Assembly (NCBI GenBank): GCA_963788325.1 | Contig: CAWBGJ010000014.1 | Coordinates: 248,001 to 312,000, forward strand | Reading direction: 5' to 3' | DNA: 64,000 nt | From: Prado023 sp963788325 | GTDB lineage: Bacteria; Actinomycetota; Actinomycetes; S36-B12; CAIYMF01 | In this document: positions 50,800 to 60,489 of the stretch, piece by piece | Layout of the letters: each line of letters begins with the position of its first letter | Numbering within the stretch: position 1 is the first letter of the stretch | The notes under the pieces: model-generated | The model's database searches: none | Told to the model about the DNA's origin: nothing | The model's input: the letters and a program-made list of their open reading frames with translations, nothing else | Translations under genes and position numbers: made by a program

Positions 50800-51045
50800 C
50801 TACGGCAGACGGGGCGCGAGGTAGGCCACAGCACCGTCGATGGTGTCGAGATGTCGGTAGTCAGCCTCGGGGATGTTGGCGTGCAGGGCGTCGCAGAGCA
50901 GGGCGATGAGCTCGCCGAAGTCGAGCGGATCCAGGTCCGCCTGCTCACGCAGCGATCGCTTCGGGTCGAGGGTGGCGGGCTCGACACCAGGGGCGACCAG
51001 ACCCAGCGCTCCCATCAGGATGTGGTGCGCACGCTCGGTGCTCAC
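50800..51045 (-). CDS. Acyl-carrier-like protein lacking the attachment serine
   Basis: An 81-residue protein with an acyl carrier fold: helix 1 AHHILMGALGLVAPG, then SLREQADLDPLDFGELIALL, DALHANIPEADYRHLDTIDG and AVAYLA. In carriers of this group the phosphopantetheine serine stands in DLDSxDF; here residue 40 is Pro in DLDPLDF. The codon is CCG, one transition from TCG (Ser). Thus either the gene is losing function or it is a non-prosthetic relative. GTG 51045 has GGAGGG nine bases upstream. It lies upstream of the Nif3 operon, same strand, and downstream of tRNA-Val. Confidence 0.82.
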   Translation of the reverse strand: MSTERAHHILMGALGLVAPGVEPATLDPKRSLREQADLDPLDFGELIALLCDALHANIPEADYRHLDTIDGAVAYLAPRLP

Positions 51046-51108
51046 AGCGTCCCTCCGATCCGGCCTGCCGGCTCGCTGGCACCGTGGACGGGCCAGCGGG
51101 TGGTCCAG

Positions 51109-51181
51109 TGGGCCCGGCCGGGCTCGAACCGACGACCTACCCGGTGTAAGCGGGTTGCGCTACCAGCTGCGCCACGGGCCC
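51109..51181 (-). tRNA. tRNA-Val (anticodon TAC)
   Basis: 73-nt cloverleaf on the minus strand: acceptor GGGCCCG/CGGGCCC with discriminator A, D arm with GGTAGC, anticodon loop CTTACAC, and a TTCGAGC T-loop. CCA is not encoded. Reads GUA (and probably other Val codons). Confidence 0.95.
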
Positions 51182-51271
51182 GCGGGCAAGGGTACGCATC
51201 AGACCCGCAACCACCAAAGCCCACCGGGCCTCCAGCCCACAAGGCCCCGCCCCACGCCCCGCCCCTCGACC

Positions 51272-51730
51272 TCAGGGGATGTCGGCCAGGGCGGCCCGGT
51301 ACTCGCCGGGGTCGCGCATCTCGCCCGGCCCATTGACCACAGACCAGCGCACCACGCCCTCGCGGTCGATCACGAACGTCGCCCGCGTGGCCTTCCCGCC
51401 GGCGTCGGGCAGGAACACGCCGTAGGCCTGCGCGACTGCGCCGTGCGGCCAGAAGTCGCTGAGCAGGTCGAAGCCCAGGCCCTCCTGCTCGGCGAACACC
51501 TTCAGCGCGTACTTGGTGTCCACCGAGACTCCGAGCAGCACCGTGTCGTCGTCGAACTCGCCGCGCCGATCGCGCAGGTCGCACAACTCGGTGGTGCACA
51601 GGGCCGAGAAGGCGAACGGATAGAACACAAGGACCACCTTGCGTCCGCGCAGCTGTGCGAGCGCGACCTTCTGGCCGTGCTGGTTGACCAGGGTGAAATC
51701 CGGGGCGGTCTGCCCCACCGTGACCGACAT
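51272..51730 (-). CDS. AhpE-type peroxiredoxin
   Basis: A 152-residue thiol peroxidase of the 1-Cys AhpE group. The N-terminal TVGQTAPDFTLVNQHGQKVAL is typical; the peroxidatic Cys is in FAFSALCTTELC (about residue 45), with the second Cys only five residues on and no separate resolving Cys near the end, as expected for AhpE. Reduces hydrogen peroxide, probably with mycothiol/mycoredoxin. ATG 51730 is the family start. Divergent from the maleylpyruvate isomerase-like gene. Confidence 0.93.
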   Translation of the reverse strand: MSVTVGQTAPDFTLVNQHGQKVALAQLRGRKVVLVFYPFAFSALCTTELCDLRDRRGEFDDDTVLLGVSVDTKYALKVFAEQEGLGFDLLSDFWPHGAVAQAYGVFLPDAGGKATRATFVIDREGVVRWSVVNGPGEMRDPGEYRAALADIP

Positions 51731-51800
51731 CTCAGATCCTCTGCTTCCGACGCTGACCGTGCCGCGGGCGATTCTGCCGCCGACAGGGCAGGATTGCCCA

Positions 51801-52724
51801 ATGGCCGAACCCCACGTGCTCCCGCCCGGGCTCGAGCCGGACCCGCACGAGCACGGACTGGCCTCCGGGGACCTCGACGCGCTGGCCGCCGACATCGACC
51901 GCGCCTGGGAGCTGTTCGAGTCGGTCGCGGGGACCGTGGACCTCACGGCGCCGTCGCGCAAGGAGGGCTGGACCGCCCGCGAGCTCATCGCCCGGCTGGG
52001 TCAGTGGGAGTACGGCCGCACGCTGGAGGACATGCTCGCCGACGCCCACGACGGCGACGCCAGCCACTACGACGCCGACGCGGTCGATGAGCAGGTCCGA
52101 CTCGCCACGGCCGACCTGCCCGACCAGGACATCCTCGACTCGCTGTCGCTGGCACGGGCCACCACCTCCGCCTGGCTGGCCTCCGATGGCCCGGCCACCT
52201 GGGGCTTGGTCCACACGTCCTCGCCGCTGGGCCCGCTGCCGATCCTGACCGTGATCAACGCGATGACCTACCAGCTGAGCATCGCGGCACTGGACCTCGA
52301 GCCCGCCGGTGTCCTGGCACCCGACGAACTGCTCGGCGTGGGCCTGAGTGCCCTCATCGACGCCACCGGTGCCCTGGCCGGGCGCAAGCACGTGACCGGC
52401 TCGTTCACCGCGATCACCCCCGAGCGGATCGTGGGCGCCGGCGCCCGCAGCGGCCATTGGCGCACTGCCGTGCTCGACGAGGACCCGCACGCGGGTCCAG
52501 GCGCTGTGGCTCCGACCCGCGTGCTCATCGACGCGACCAGCGGCCGGGGCAACGTGACCCATTTCTACCGCACAGGCGTGTTGCAGGTGCGGGACCTGAC
52601 CGGCCTGGTGCGCCTCGCGCCGGTCCTCGATGGTGTCCCGGGCGTGCCCCCGCTGGGAGCGATCGGCAAGGCCATGACCGTGGTGGACGCGGTCGGCGGG
52701 CTGTTCGGCCGGCTGCGCCGCTGA
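51801..52724 (+). CDS. Maleylpyruvate isomerase N-terminal/TIGR03083 family protein
   Basis: A 307-residue protein of the DinB-like mycothiol-dependent group. The four-helix bundle start (DLDALAADIDRAWELFESVA) and APSRKEGWTARELIARLGQW correspond to the family's first two motifs; usual metal-binding His at WTxxELxxH is replaced by Gly-Gln (RLGQW), so metal binding is doubtful. The C-terminal 140 residues form a second beta-rich domain. Function unknown. CAGGAT (51789-51794) lies six bases before the ATG. Confidence 0.78.
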   Translation: MAEPHVLPPGLEPDPHEHGLASGDLDALAADIDRAWELFESVAGTVDLTAPSRKEGWTARELIARLGQWEYGRTLEDMLADAHDGDASHYDADAVDEQVRLATADLPDQDILDSLSLARATTSAWLASDGPATWGLVHTSSPLGPLPILTVINAMTYQLSIAALDLEPAGVLAPDELLGVGLSALIDATGALAGRKHVTGSFTAITPERIVGAGARSGHWRTAVLDEDPHAGPGAVAPTRVLIDATSGRGNVTHFYRTGVLQVRDLTGLVRLAPVLDGVPGVPPLGAIGKAMTVVDAVGGLFGRLRR

Positions 52725-52790
52725 TCGGTCCCGCGAGCGGGAGGGCGCGTCGCACGCCGGTCCCCCGAGCGGCGCACGCCCGCACACCGG

Positions 52791-53204
52791 CTAGCGGGAG
52801 CCCATCCGGATGCCCTGCCAGTTGCTCAGGGTCAGGGTCGTGGTCCGACGTAGCCCACAGGTCTCGGCGGCGTCGGCGATGTCCGCCGGCTCCAGCGCGC
52901 CCGGGCGGCCGAACTTCGGTGTCACCAGCCAGATCACCCCGTTGTCCGCCAGCGGCGGCATGGCATCGACCAGCGCGTCGATGAGGTCCCCGTCCCCCTC
53001 GCGCCACCAGAGCAGCACGACGTCCACGACGCCGTCGTAGTCCTCGTCGACGACCTGTTCCCCTGTGCCGGCCACGACCGCGTCGGCGACCAGGTCGTCG
53101 GTGTCCGTGTCGTACCCCAGCTCCTGGACTGTCATCCCCGCTCGGAGACCCAGTCGCGTGGCCAACGCCGATGCCTGCTCGGCGCCGTCGGCCGATGCGC
53201 CCAC
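52791..53204 (-). CDS. DUF3052 family protein
   Basis: A 137-residue small protein of the DUF3052 family, which in actinobacteria regularly stands next to aceE. Core: LGLRAGMTVQELGYDTDTDD and LLWWREGDGDLIDALVDAMP, then GVIWLVTPKFGRPGAL with a C-terminal LRRTTTLTLSNWQGIRM. The fold looks Rossmann-like but without a cofactor motif. GTG 53204 has GAGGGG six bases upstream. Divergent from aceE across 163 bases that hold no other gene. Role unknown. Confidence 0.9.
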   Translation of the reverse strand: MGASADGAEQASALATRLGLRAGMTVQELGYDTDTDDLVADAVVAGTGEQVVDEDYDGVVDVVLLWWREGDGDLIDALVDAMPPLADNGVIWLVTPKFGRPGALEPADIADAAETCGLRRTTTLTLSNWQGIRMGSR

Positions 53205-53367
53205 CTGTTACCCCTCATCCCATGCTGCTGCCGCGACTGCCTGCCGCGGTCGTTGTGGGCAAGTATGGTCCGCACCTGCCCGCCACGACCACCTCAACGC
53301 GCACGAGCCGCCGGGAAGCGGAATAGTTGCCTCCGCTGAGACCACCACCATCGGAAGAGGCCCACCT

Positions 53368-56094
53368 GTGTTCGACTATGACCCGCTCATGCCCGGAGGG
53401 CTGCCTGACCAGTATGTGGACAGCGACGCCGCGGAAACCAACGAGTGGCTCGAATCGTTCGACGCGGTGGTCCAACACGCGGGCCCCGCCCGCGCCCGGC
53501 ACCTGATGCTCGAGCTGCTGCGTCGCTCGGCCGAGCGCAGCGTCGGCGTGCCCGCGCTGCGCAGCACGGACTACATCAACACGATCTCCCCGGAGAAGGA
53601 GCCCACGTTCCCCGGCGACGAGAAGATGGAGTACCGGATCCGGGCGATGACCCGCTGGAACGCCGCGATGCTCGTGCACCGCGCACAGCGCCCCGGGGTG
53701 GGCGTCGGTGGACACATCTCCAGCTACGCCTCGTCAGCAGCCATGTACGAGGTGGGCTTCAACCACTTCTTCCAAGGCCCGGATGCCCCCGGCGGCGGGG
53801 ACCAGATCTTCTTCCAGGGGCACGCGTCACCGGGCATCTACGCCCGGGCGTTCCTCGAGGGCCAGCTCAGCGAGGCGCAGCTCGACGGCTTCCGCCAGGA
53901 GCTCTCGCACCCGGGCGGCAGCCTGCCCAGCTACCCGCACCCGCGGCTCATGCCGGAGTTCTGGCAGTTCCCAACGGTCTCGATGGGCCTCGGGCCGCTG
54001 CACGCGATCTACCAGGCCCGGTTCAACCGCTACCTGCTCAACCGCGGCATCAAGGACACCAGCCAGCAGCACGTGTGGGCGTTCCTGGGCGACGGCGAGA
54101 CCGACGAGCCGGAGTCCCTGGGCAACATCGACCTGGCCGCGCGTGAGGGCCTGGACAACCTGACCTTCGTCATCAACTGCAACCTGCAGCGCCTCGACGG
54201 CCCGGTCCGTGGCAACGGCAACATCATCCAGGAGCTGGAGTCCAGCTTCCGGGGCGCGGGCTGGAACGTCATCAAGGTGATCTGGGGCCGTGGCTGGGAC
54301 AAGCTGCTGGCCCGCGACGTCGACGGCGCGCTGGTCAACCTGATGAACAACACCCCGGACGGCAACTACCAGACCTACCGCGGCGAGGACGTCAGCTTCC
54401 TTCGGGAGAACTTCTTCGGCCGGGACCCGCGGGTGGCCGCGATGGTGGCCGACATCCCCGACAAGGAGCTCTGGGCGCTCAAGCGGGGCGGCATGGACTA
54501 CCGCAAGCTCTACTCGGCGTACAAGACGGCGATGGACCACACCGGGCAGCCGACCGTGATCCTGGCCAAGACGATCAAGGGCTGGTCGCTGGGTCAGCAC
54601 TTCGAGAGCCGCAACGCCACCCACCAGATGAAGAAGCTGTCGCATGAGGACCTCAAGACGTTCCGCGACCGTTTGGACATCCCGATCCCCGACGAGCAGC
54701 TCGACAAGTACCTGCCGCCCTACTACAAGCCGGCCGACGACGACGAGCAGATGCAGTACATGCGGGAGCGCCGCGCAGCCCTCGGCGGTTCGATGCCCAA
54801 GCGTCGTTCGGTCTCCCGGCCGCTGCCCCAGCCCCCGGAGAAGACCTTCGACGTCGTCACCCGTGGCTCGGGCAAGCAGGAGGTCGCCACCACGATGGCG
54901 TTCGTCCGGCTGCTCAAGGACCTCACGCGCGACCCGGACATCGGCTACCGGTTCGTGCCGATCATCCCCGACGAGGCCCGCACGTTCGGCGTCGACGCCC
55001 TGTTCCCGACCTTGAAGATCTACAACCCGAAGGGCCAGAACTACCTGTCGGTCGACCGGGAGCTGATGCTGTCCTACAAGGAGGCCACCAACGGCCAGAT
55101 CCTGCACGAGGGCATCAACGAGGCCGGCTCCGTGGCGTCGTTCGCAGCAGCCGGATCGGCCTACTCCACGCACGACCAGCCCATGATCCCCGTCTACATC
55201 TTCTACTCGATGTTCGGGTTCCAGCGCACTGCCGACTCGTTCTGGCTGGCCGGGGACCAGATGGCGCGCGGCTTCGTGATGGGCGCGACCGCGGGGCGCA
55301 CGACGCTCAACGGCGAGGGCCTGCAGCATGAGGACGGCCACAGCCACCTGATCGCGATGACCAACCCCGCGGTCGTCGGCTACGACCCCGCCTACTCCTA
55401 CGAGATCGGGCACATCGTGCGCGACGGCCTGCGCCGGATGTACGGCGAGGACTCGGAGAACGTCTACTACTACATCACCATCTACAACGAGCCCTACGTG
55501 CAGCCGCCGCAGCCTGAAGGCCTGGATGTCGAGGGCGTGCTCAAGGGCATGTACCTGCTCGCGCCGTCCACCGCCGAGCATCCCCGGCGTGCCCAGGTGC
55601 TTGCCTCGGGTGTGGCGGTGCCATGGGCGCTGAAGGCCCAGACGCTGCTGGCCGAGGAGTGGGGCGTGGCCGCCGACGTCTGGTCGGTGACGTCGTGGAC
55701 CGAGTTGCGCCGCGACGGCCTCGATGCCGACAGGCACAACCTGTTCGAGCCGACCGGCGAGGTCAAGGTGCCCTACGTGACCACGCGCCTGGAGGGCACC
55801 GAGGGGCCGGTCGTGGCGGTCTCGGACTACATGCACGCGCTGCCCGACCTGCTGCGGCCGTGGATCCCGGGCGACTTCGCGACCCTGGGCACCGACGGCT
55901 GGGGGATGTCGGACACCCGCGGGGCGCTGCGCCGGCACTTCCTGGTCGATGCCGAGTCGATCGTCTGCCGCACGCTGCTCTCGCTGGCCGAGCGCGGTGA
56001 GATCGGCCGGGAGGTGGTCCGCGAGGCACTGGACAAGTACCGCCTGTGGGATCCGACCGCAGCCGATGCCGGCAGCACCGAGGGCGGCGGGTGA
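53368..56094 (+). CDS. aceE: Pyruvate dehydrogenase E1 component, homodimeric
   Basis: A 908-residue thiamine-diphosphate enzyme that decarboxylates pyruvate and acetylates the E2 lipoyl domain. The ThDP motif GDGETDEPESLGNIDLAAREG (about 240) runs to NCN (about 270). Other landmarks are GVGVGGHISSYASSAAMYEV, SHPGGSLPSYPHPRLMP and the C-terminal SYMFGFQRTADSFW-like segment. Length matches actinobacterial AceE (about 910-930). GTG 53368 is chosen because GGAAGAGG lies seven bases upstream and the family starts soon after. The next gene overlaps its stop (GTGA). Confidence 0.97.
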   Translation: MFDYDPLMPGGLPDQYVDSDAAETNEWLESFDAVVQHAGPARARHLMLELLRRSAERSVGVPALRSTDYINTISPEKEPTFPGDEKMEYRIRAMTRWNAAMLVHRAQRPGVGVGGHISSYASSAAMYEVGFNHFFQGPDAPGGGDQIFFQGHASPGIYARAFLEGQLSEAQLDGFRQELSHPGGSLPSYPHPRLMPEFWQFPTVSMGLGPLHAIYQARFNRYLLNRGIKDTSQQHVWAFLGDGETDEPESLGNIDLAAREGLDNLTFVINCNLQRLDGPVRGNGNIIQELESSFRGAGWNVIKVIWGRGWDKLLARDVDGALVNLMNNTPDGNYQTYRGEDVSFLRENFFGRDPRVAAMVADIPDKELWALKRGGMDYRKLYSAYKTAMDHTGQPTVILAKTIKGWSLGQHFESRNATHQMKKLSHEDLKTFRDRLDIPIPDEQLDKYLPPYYKPADDDEQMQYMRERRAALGGSMPKRRSVSRPLPQPPEKTFDVVTRGSGKQEVATTMAFVRLLKDLTRDPDIGYRFVPIIPDEARTFGVDALFPTLKIYNPKGQNYLSVDRELMLSYKEATNGQILHEGINEAGSVASFAAAGSAYSTHDQPMIPVYIFYSMFGFQRTADSFWLAGDQMARGFVMGATAGRTTLNGEGLQHEDGHSHLIAMTNPAVVGYDPAYSYEIGHIVRDGLRRMYGEDSENVYYYITIYNEPYVQPPQPEGLDVEGVLKGMYLLAPSTAEHPRRAQVLASGVAVPWALKAQTLLAEEWGVAADVWSVTSWTELRRDGLDADRHNLFEPTGEVKVPYVTTRLEGTEGPVVAVSDYMHALPDLLRPWIPGDFATLGTDGWGMSDTRGALRRHFLVDAESIVCRTLLSLAERGEIGREVVREALDKYRLWDPTAADAGSTEGGG

Positions 56095-57146
56095 GCGGAC
56101 CCGGCGCCGGGCGACCGGAACGAGTCCTGGCGCAGGCCATCGGGAGCCTTCCCGGTGGCCTGGCTGCCATGCCGGCCACCTCCGCCGACGTCCGCGACGT
56201 GGTCGCGATCATCCGATCGGTGGAGCTGGCCGGCTGCGGGCACTCGGACGCCAACGAGGTGGAGATCGCCGAGGAGCTCGGCGGACCGAACTGCCGCTGG
56301 GGCGCCGGCGGGGTGGTGGTGCGGCGCGGCGCGGACACCGTGGCCGCGGTGCTCAGCGTCGACGGACTGGACCAAGGGCGCGGCTGGGACTTCGACCTGT
56401 TCGTGCGGCCCGGGGATCCGCAGGCTCCGGCGATGATCGACGCGCTCATCGAGGGCTGCCTCGAGGAGGGGCGCGTGCGGTGGGCACTGCTCGGAGACGC
56501 GCGGCCGGTCGACCGCGAGCACGCCACCACGACCCGGTCATTCTGCTTCGCCAACGACGCGCCGCTTCGGGCCGCCCTCGAGGCGCGGGGATTCGCCGAG
56601 AAGCGGCGCTACTGGCGGATGCGCATCGACCACGGCGCGGGATCTGGGGGTCCGGTGGCTCGGCAGGCTTCGGCCCCGGGCCTTGAGGCGGACGGGTACT
56701 CGGTCGAGGTCGCTGGCGTCGACGAGGCGACGCAGCGCGAGATCCACGCCGTGAGCAACCAGGCGTTCGCCGATCACTTCGACTCGACGCCGCTGGAGTT
56801 CGGCGCCTGGCTCGCGCTCATGACCGGACCCACCTACGCCCCCGATCAGTGGCGGGTGGCTCGCAATGACGGGGCGATCATCGGGTTCGCATTGGGCAGC
56901 AATCGGTACGCGGACGTGGGTTCCGGCTACCTGGCCAGCCTCGCGGTCCTGGCCGAGCACCGCGGGCGCGGTGTGGCCAGCACCCTCCTGCGTGCAGGCT
57001 TCGCCGGGGACCTCGCCCGCGGTCTGCGTTCGAGCACCCTGCACTGCGACGCCGAGAACACCACGGGCGCGACGCGGATCTACCGCGGCGTGGGGATGCG
57101 CGTGGACCAGGAGTTCATCGCCCTGCACCGCCACCTCCCCGCCTGA
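56091..57146 (+). CDS. GNAT family N-acetyltransferase (MshD-like two-domain)
   Basis: A 351-residue protein with tandem GNAT-like domains. The N-terminal half (to about 175) has lost most of the acetyl-CoA motif; the C-terminal half keeps it: LASLAVLAEHRGRGVASTLL (about 280-300) and LHCDAENTTGATRIYRGVGM. The architecture is that of mycothiol synthase MshD, but the sequence is too diverged to be sure it is that enzyme. It overlaps aceE by four bases, so the two are cotranscribed. Bounded on the right by a terminator hairpin. Confidence 0.82.
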   Translation: MSGPGAGRPERVLAQAIGSLPGGLAAMPATSADVRDVVAIIRSVELAGCGHSDANEVEIAEELGGPNCRWGAGGVVVRRGADTVAAVLSVDGLDQGRGWDFDLFVRPGDPQAPAMIDALIEGCLEEGRVRWALLGDARPVDREHATTTRSFCFANDAPLRAALEARGFAEKRRYWRMRIDHGAGSGGPVARQASAPGLEADGYSVEVAGVDEATQREIHAVSNQAFADHFDSTPLEFGAWLALMTGPTYAPDQWRVARNDGAIIGFALGSNRYADVGSGYLASLAVLAEHRGRGVASTLLRAGFAGDLARGLRSSTLHCDAENTTGATRIYRGVGMRVDQEFIALHRHLPA

Positions 57147-57196
57147 CCCCGCCCCGCCCACCTCCCCGCCCCTCGCGGCCTGGTCCGGGCAAGCGA

Positions 57197-57229
57197 CTGG
57201 CCCGGGAGGGTTTCCCCTACCCGGGCCAG
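57197..57229. terminator. Bidirectional terminator between GNAT and DUF3145 genes
   Basis: CTGGCCCGGG and CCCGGGCCAG form a perfect 10-bp stem; the loop can pair further (AGGG with CCCT). Placed between convergent genes. Confidence 0.8.
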
Positions 57230-57255
57230 CCGGCTCCTCCCCCGAGGTCTTCGCG

Positions 57256-57780
57256 CTACACCACCTGGTGCAGCCAGCGCACCGGCACGCCATCACCGGC
57301 GCGACGGAACGGTTCGAGCTCGGCGTCCCACGCCGTGCCCAGGATCAGGTCCAGGCCCTGCCGAAGGTCGGCGGGCTCGTCGCCGGCCGCGGCCAGGATC
57401 GCGCGGATCCGGTCCTCGTGGATCATGATGTCGCCGTGCGGGCCCATGGTGGCCCGGAACACTCCGAGTTCGGGCGTGACGGCGAACCGCTCACCCTCAG
57501 CACCCTTGCCGGGCTCCTCGGCGACCTCGTAGCGCACCGTCTTGAACTGGCGCAGGGCAGAGGTGATCCGGGCGGCCGTCCCCGGCGCACCGAGCCACGA
57601 CACCTCGGCACGGACCTGCCCAGGCAACGCCGACTGCGGCAGCCAGTCAAGGGTCACTCGCGACCCGAGCACATCACTGACCGCCCACTCCAGGTGCGGG
57701 CACAGAGCCCGCTGCGAGGAATGCACGAACAGAACACCACGGGTCAGTCCCGGGCGCTCGCCAACCATATGAACGGCCAT
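57256..57780 (-). CDS. DUF3145 family protein
   Basis: A 174-residue protein of a family restricted to actinobacteria. Signature: TRGVLFVHSSQRALCPHLEW AV near the start, then SWLGAPGTAARITSALRQFK, VRYEVAEEPGKGAEGERFAV, and the C-terminal ILGTAWDAELEPFRRAGDG. Function unknown. ATG 57780 is chosen because GGGAGG lies six bases upstream; the TTG codon two codons earlier and ATG 57768 are less likely. Divergent from the FAD/GcvT dehydrogenase. Confidence 0.93.
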   Translation of the reverse strand: MAVHMVGERPGLTRGVLFVHSSQRALCPHLEWAVSDVLGSRVTLDWLPQSALPGQVRAEVSWLGAPGTAARITSALRQFKTVRYEVAEEPGKGAEGERFAVTPELGVFRATMGPHGDIMIHEDRIRAILAAAGDEPADLRQGLDLILGTAWDAELEPFRRAGDGVPVRWLHQVV

Positions 57781-57990
57781 GGCCAACCTCCCGATCCCGG
57801 CGAGTTTCGCCTTCCCCAGCGGACTCGTGGATCAGTCGGGAGCCATCCCTTGTGGGCAAGGATAATCACAGCGCTGTGGTTTTGGCTAGAGCAGGGACGA
57901 AACCGACTCCCTGCACTCCCCCGCGCTGCCGGCACGGGGTCGACCACGCCCACACGCCCGCTCAGGGACCGGCCGGCCTAGGCTCCGGAT

Positions 57991-60489
57991 GTGACCAGCC
58001 ACGACCCGCGCCCCCACCTACCCACCGACGCATCCCTGCCCGCCCGGGCCCGGGTCGTGGTCATCGGCGGGGGCATCATCGGCACCTCCATCGCCTACCA
58101 CCTTGCCGAGCTCGGCTGGACCGACACCGTCCTGCTCGAGCGCGACCGGCTGACCTCGGGCACCACGTGGCACGCCGCGGGCCTGATGGTCACGTTCGGC
58201 TCGACCTCGCAGACCTCCACCGAGCTGCGGCAGTACTCCCGCGACCTGTACTCGCGCCTTGAGGCCGAGACGGGCCAGGCCACGGGGTGCCGTCCGATCG
58301 GGCTGATCGAGGTGGCGGCCGACGAGGGCAGGCTCGAGGAGTACCGCCGGGTGTCGGCGTTCAACAGGCACCTGGGCGTGGACGTCCACGAGATCTCGGC
58401 CCGGGAGGTCGGCGAGCTGTTCCCGGCCGCGCGCACCGATGACCTGCTGGCCGGCTTCTACACCCCGGGCGACGGCCGGGTGAACCCGGTGGACGTGACC
58501 ATGGCCCTGGCCCGTGGTGCCCGGATGCGCGGGGCGACGCTGCTGGAGAGCACGCCGGCCGTAGCGGTCCTCCTGCGTGGCGGCGCGGTGGCTGGGGTGC
58601 GCACGCCGCTGGGCGACATCGAGTGCGAGTACGTGGTCAACGCGGCAGGCATGTGGGCCCGCCAGCTCGGTGAGGGCTCGGGGGTGAGCATCCCGTTGCA
58701 GGCTGCGGAGCACTACTACCTGATCACCGACTCGATGCCCGAGGTCGACCCGGACTGGCCGGTGCTCGAGGACCCCAGCAACTTCACCTACATCCGGCCC
58801 GAGGGTAACGGGCTCATGGTCGGGCTGTTCGAGACGGTCTGCGCACCCTGGCACGTGGACCGCGTGCCCGAGGACTTCTCGTTCGGCAGCATCCCCCCGG
58901 ACTGGGATCGGATGGGGCCCTACGTGGCAGCCGCGATGAGTCGGGTGCCCACCACCTTGGACGCCGGCGTGCGCACGTTCTTCTGCGGGCCGGAGAGCTT
59001 CACACCGGACCTGGCGCCGATCATCGGCGAGGCCCCCGAGGTGCGCAACTACTTCGTGGCCGCGGGCCTGAACTCGATCGGCATCCTGACCGGTGGCGGC
59101 TGGGGTCGGGCGCTTGCGCACTGGATCACGACCGGGCGCCCGGACATCGACGTCACGGGCGTGGACATCGCCCGGCTGCACCCCTATCAGGCCACGCCGC
59201 GCTACCGGGCGACCCGGACGGTCGAGAGCCTCGGGATGGTCTACGAATGCCACTACCCGGGGCGCTCGATGCGCACCGCGCGCGGGGTGAGGCGCTCGCC
59301 GCTGCACGACCGGATGGCCGCTGCCGGGGCGTGGTTCAAGGACGTCTCCGGCTGGGAGGGCGCGGACTGGTTCGCCGGGGCTGGCGTCACCCCGACCGCC
59401 CCCACGCCCACCTGGGGTCGCCCCGACTCATGGGCGCACTGGCAGGCCGAGCACCGCGCAGTACGCGAGGCCGCGGGCCTGTTCGACATGTCGTTCATGG
59501 CGAAGTTCGAGGTGACCGGCCCGGACGCGGGCGCGCTGCTCGAGCGGCTGTCGGCCAACTCGGTGGACGGGGAACCGGGCCGGATCACCTACACCCAGTG
59601 GCTCAACGAGCTGGGCCTCATCGAGGCGGACCTGACCGTCACCAAGCGCGGCGAGGACGACTTCCTGGTGGTGGCCTCGGACACCACACATCGACACGTC
59701 CTGGCGTGGCTGCGCCGACACGTCGGGGACGCCCGGGTGTCGATCGCAGATGTCACCTCGGGCCTGGCCCAGATCAACGTCCAGGGCCCGCGGTCGCGCG
59801 AGGTGCTGGCGCGTGTGACCAGCACGGACCTGTCCGACGAGGCGTTCGGATTCCGCACCGCCGCCGAGATCGACCTCGGGTTCGCACTCGGGGTGTGCAC
59901 GCGCATCACCTACGTCGGCGAGCTTGGGTACGAGCTGTTCGTGCCCGCGGACATGGCGGTGCACGTCCACGACGAGCTCGTGGCGGCCGGTGCGGCGGTC
60001 GGACTGCGGCCTGCGGGCCTCAAGGCGCTGGGCAGCCTGCGCCTGGAGAAGGCCTACCGGGACTACGGCCACGACATCGACAACACCGACGACCCGGTCG
60101 AGGCGGGTCTCGGGTTCGCGGTGGCCTGGGACAAGCCGGGAGGGTTCCTGGGCAGGGAAGCGCTGTTGGCCCGGCGGGAGGCGCGCGGTGGCAGGGCGCC
60201 GGCGCGCCGGCTGGTCAGCGTGCTCGCCCGCGACCCGCAGGTGATGCTCTTCCACGCCGAGGTGCTGCGCCGCGACGGGGTCGAGGTCGGCTACCTGCGC
60301 TCGGCGTCCTACGGATTCACGGTCGGTGGCGCAGTCGGGTTGGCGATGGTCGACGGTGACGGTGATCCGGTGGATGGCGGGTGGCTGGACGCGGGCCAGT
60401 GGACGGTGCAGGTCGGCAACGAGATCGTGGCGGCCACGGTGTCAGCAGCGCCCCCCTACGACCCACGGGGCACCCGAATCCGCGGTTAG
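57991..60489 (+). CDS. FAD-dependent dehydrogenase fused to GcvT domain (dimethylglycine/sarcosine type)
   Basis: An 832-residue cytosolic flavoprotein. N-terminal DAO domain (about 1-395): dinucleotide motif VVVIGGGIIGTSIAYHLAEL, the TSGTTWHAAGLMV covalent-FAD-type region, and GPESFTPDLAPIIGEAP near the end. The C-terminal part (about 430-832) is a GcvT-like folate-binding domain: GLFDMSFMAKFEVTGPDAGA, QGPRSREVLARVT and GELGYELFVPADMAVHV. Likely N-demethylation of dimethylglycine or sarcosine with transfer of the one-carbon unit to tetrahydrofolate; exact substrate unknown. TAGGCT is six bases before the GTG. It ends overlapping the convergent CPBP gene by four bases. Confidence 0.92.
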   Translation: MTSHDPRPHLPTDASLPARARVVVIGGGIIGTSIAYHLAELGWTDTVLLERDRLTSGTTWHAAGLMVTFGSTSQTSTELRQYSRDLYSRLEAETGQATGCRPIGLIEVAADEGRLEEYRRVSAFNRHLGVDVHEISAREVGELFPAARTDDLLAGFYTPGDGRVNPVDVTMALARGARMRGATLLESTPAVAVLLRGGAVAGVRTPLGDIECEYVVNAAGMWARQLGEGSGVSIPLQAAEHYYLITDSMPEVDPDWPVLEDPSNFTYIRPEGNGLMVGLFETVCAPWHVDRVPEDFSFGSIPPDWDRMGPYVAAAMSRVPTTLDAGVRTFFCGPESFTPDLAPIIGEAPEVRNYFVAAGLNSIGILTGGGWGRALAHWITTGRPDIDVTGVDIARLHPYQATPRYRATRTVESLGMVYECHYPGRSMRTARGVRRSPLHDRMAAAGAWFKDVSGWEGADWFAGAGVTPTAPTPTWGRPDSWAHWQAEHRAVREAAGLFDMSFMAKFEVTGPDAGALLERLSANSVDGEPGRITYTQWLNELGLIEADLTVTKRGEDDFLVVASDTTHRHVLAWLRRHVGDARVSIADVTSGLAQINVQGPRSREVLARVTSTDLSDEAFGFRTAAEIDLGFALGVCTRITYVGELGYELFVPADMAVHVHDELVAAGAAVGLRPAGLKALGSLRLEKAYRDYGHDIDNTDDPVEAGLGFAVAWDKPGGFLGREALLARREARGGRAPARRLVSVLARDPQVMLFHAEVLRRDGVEVGYLRSASYGFTVGGAVGLAMVDGDGDPVDGGWLDAGQWTVQVGNEIVAATVSAAPPYDPRGTRIRG

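Noticed and set aside
53827..55938. A 703-codon minus-strand frame opposite aceE
   Set aside because: aceE on the + strand is an unmistakable enzyme; the antisense frame has no recognisable motif.
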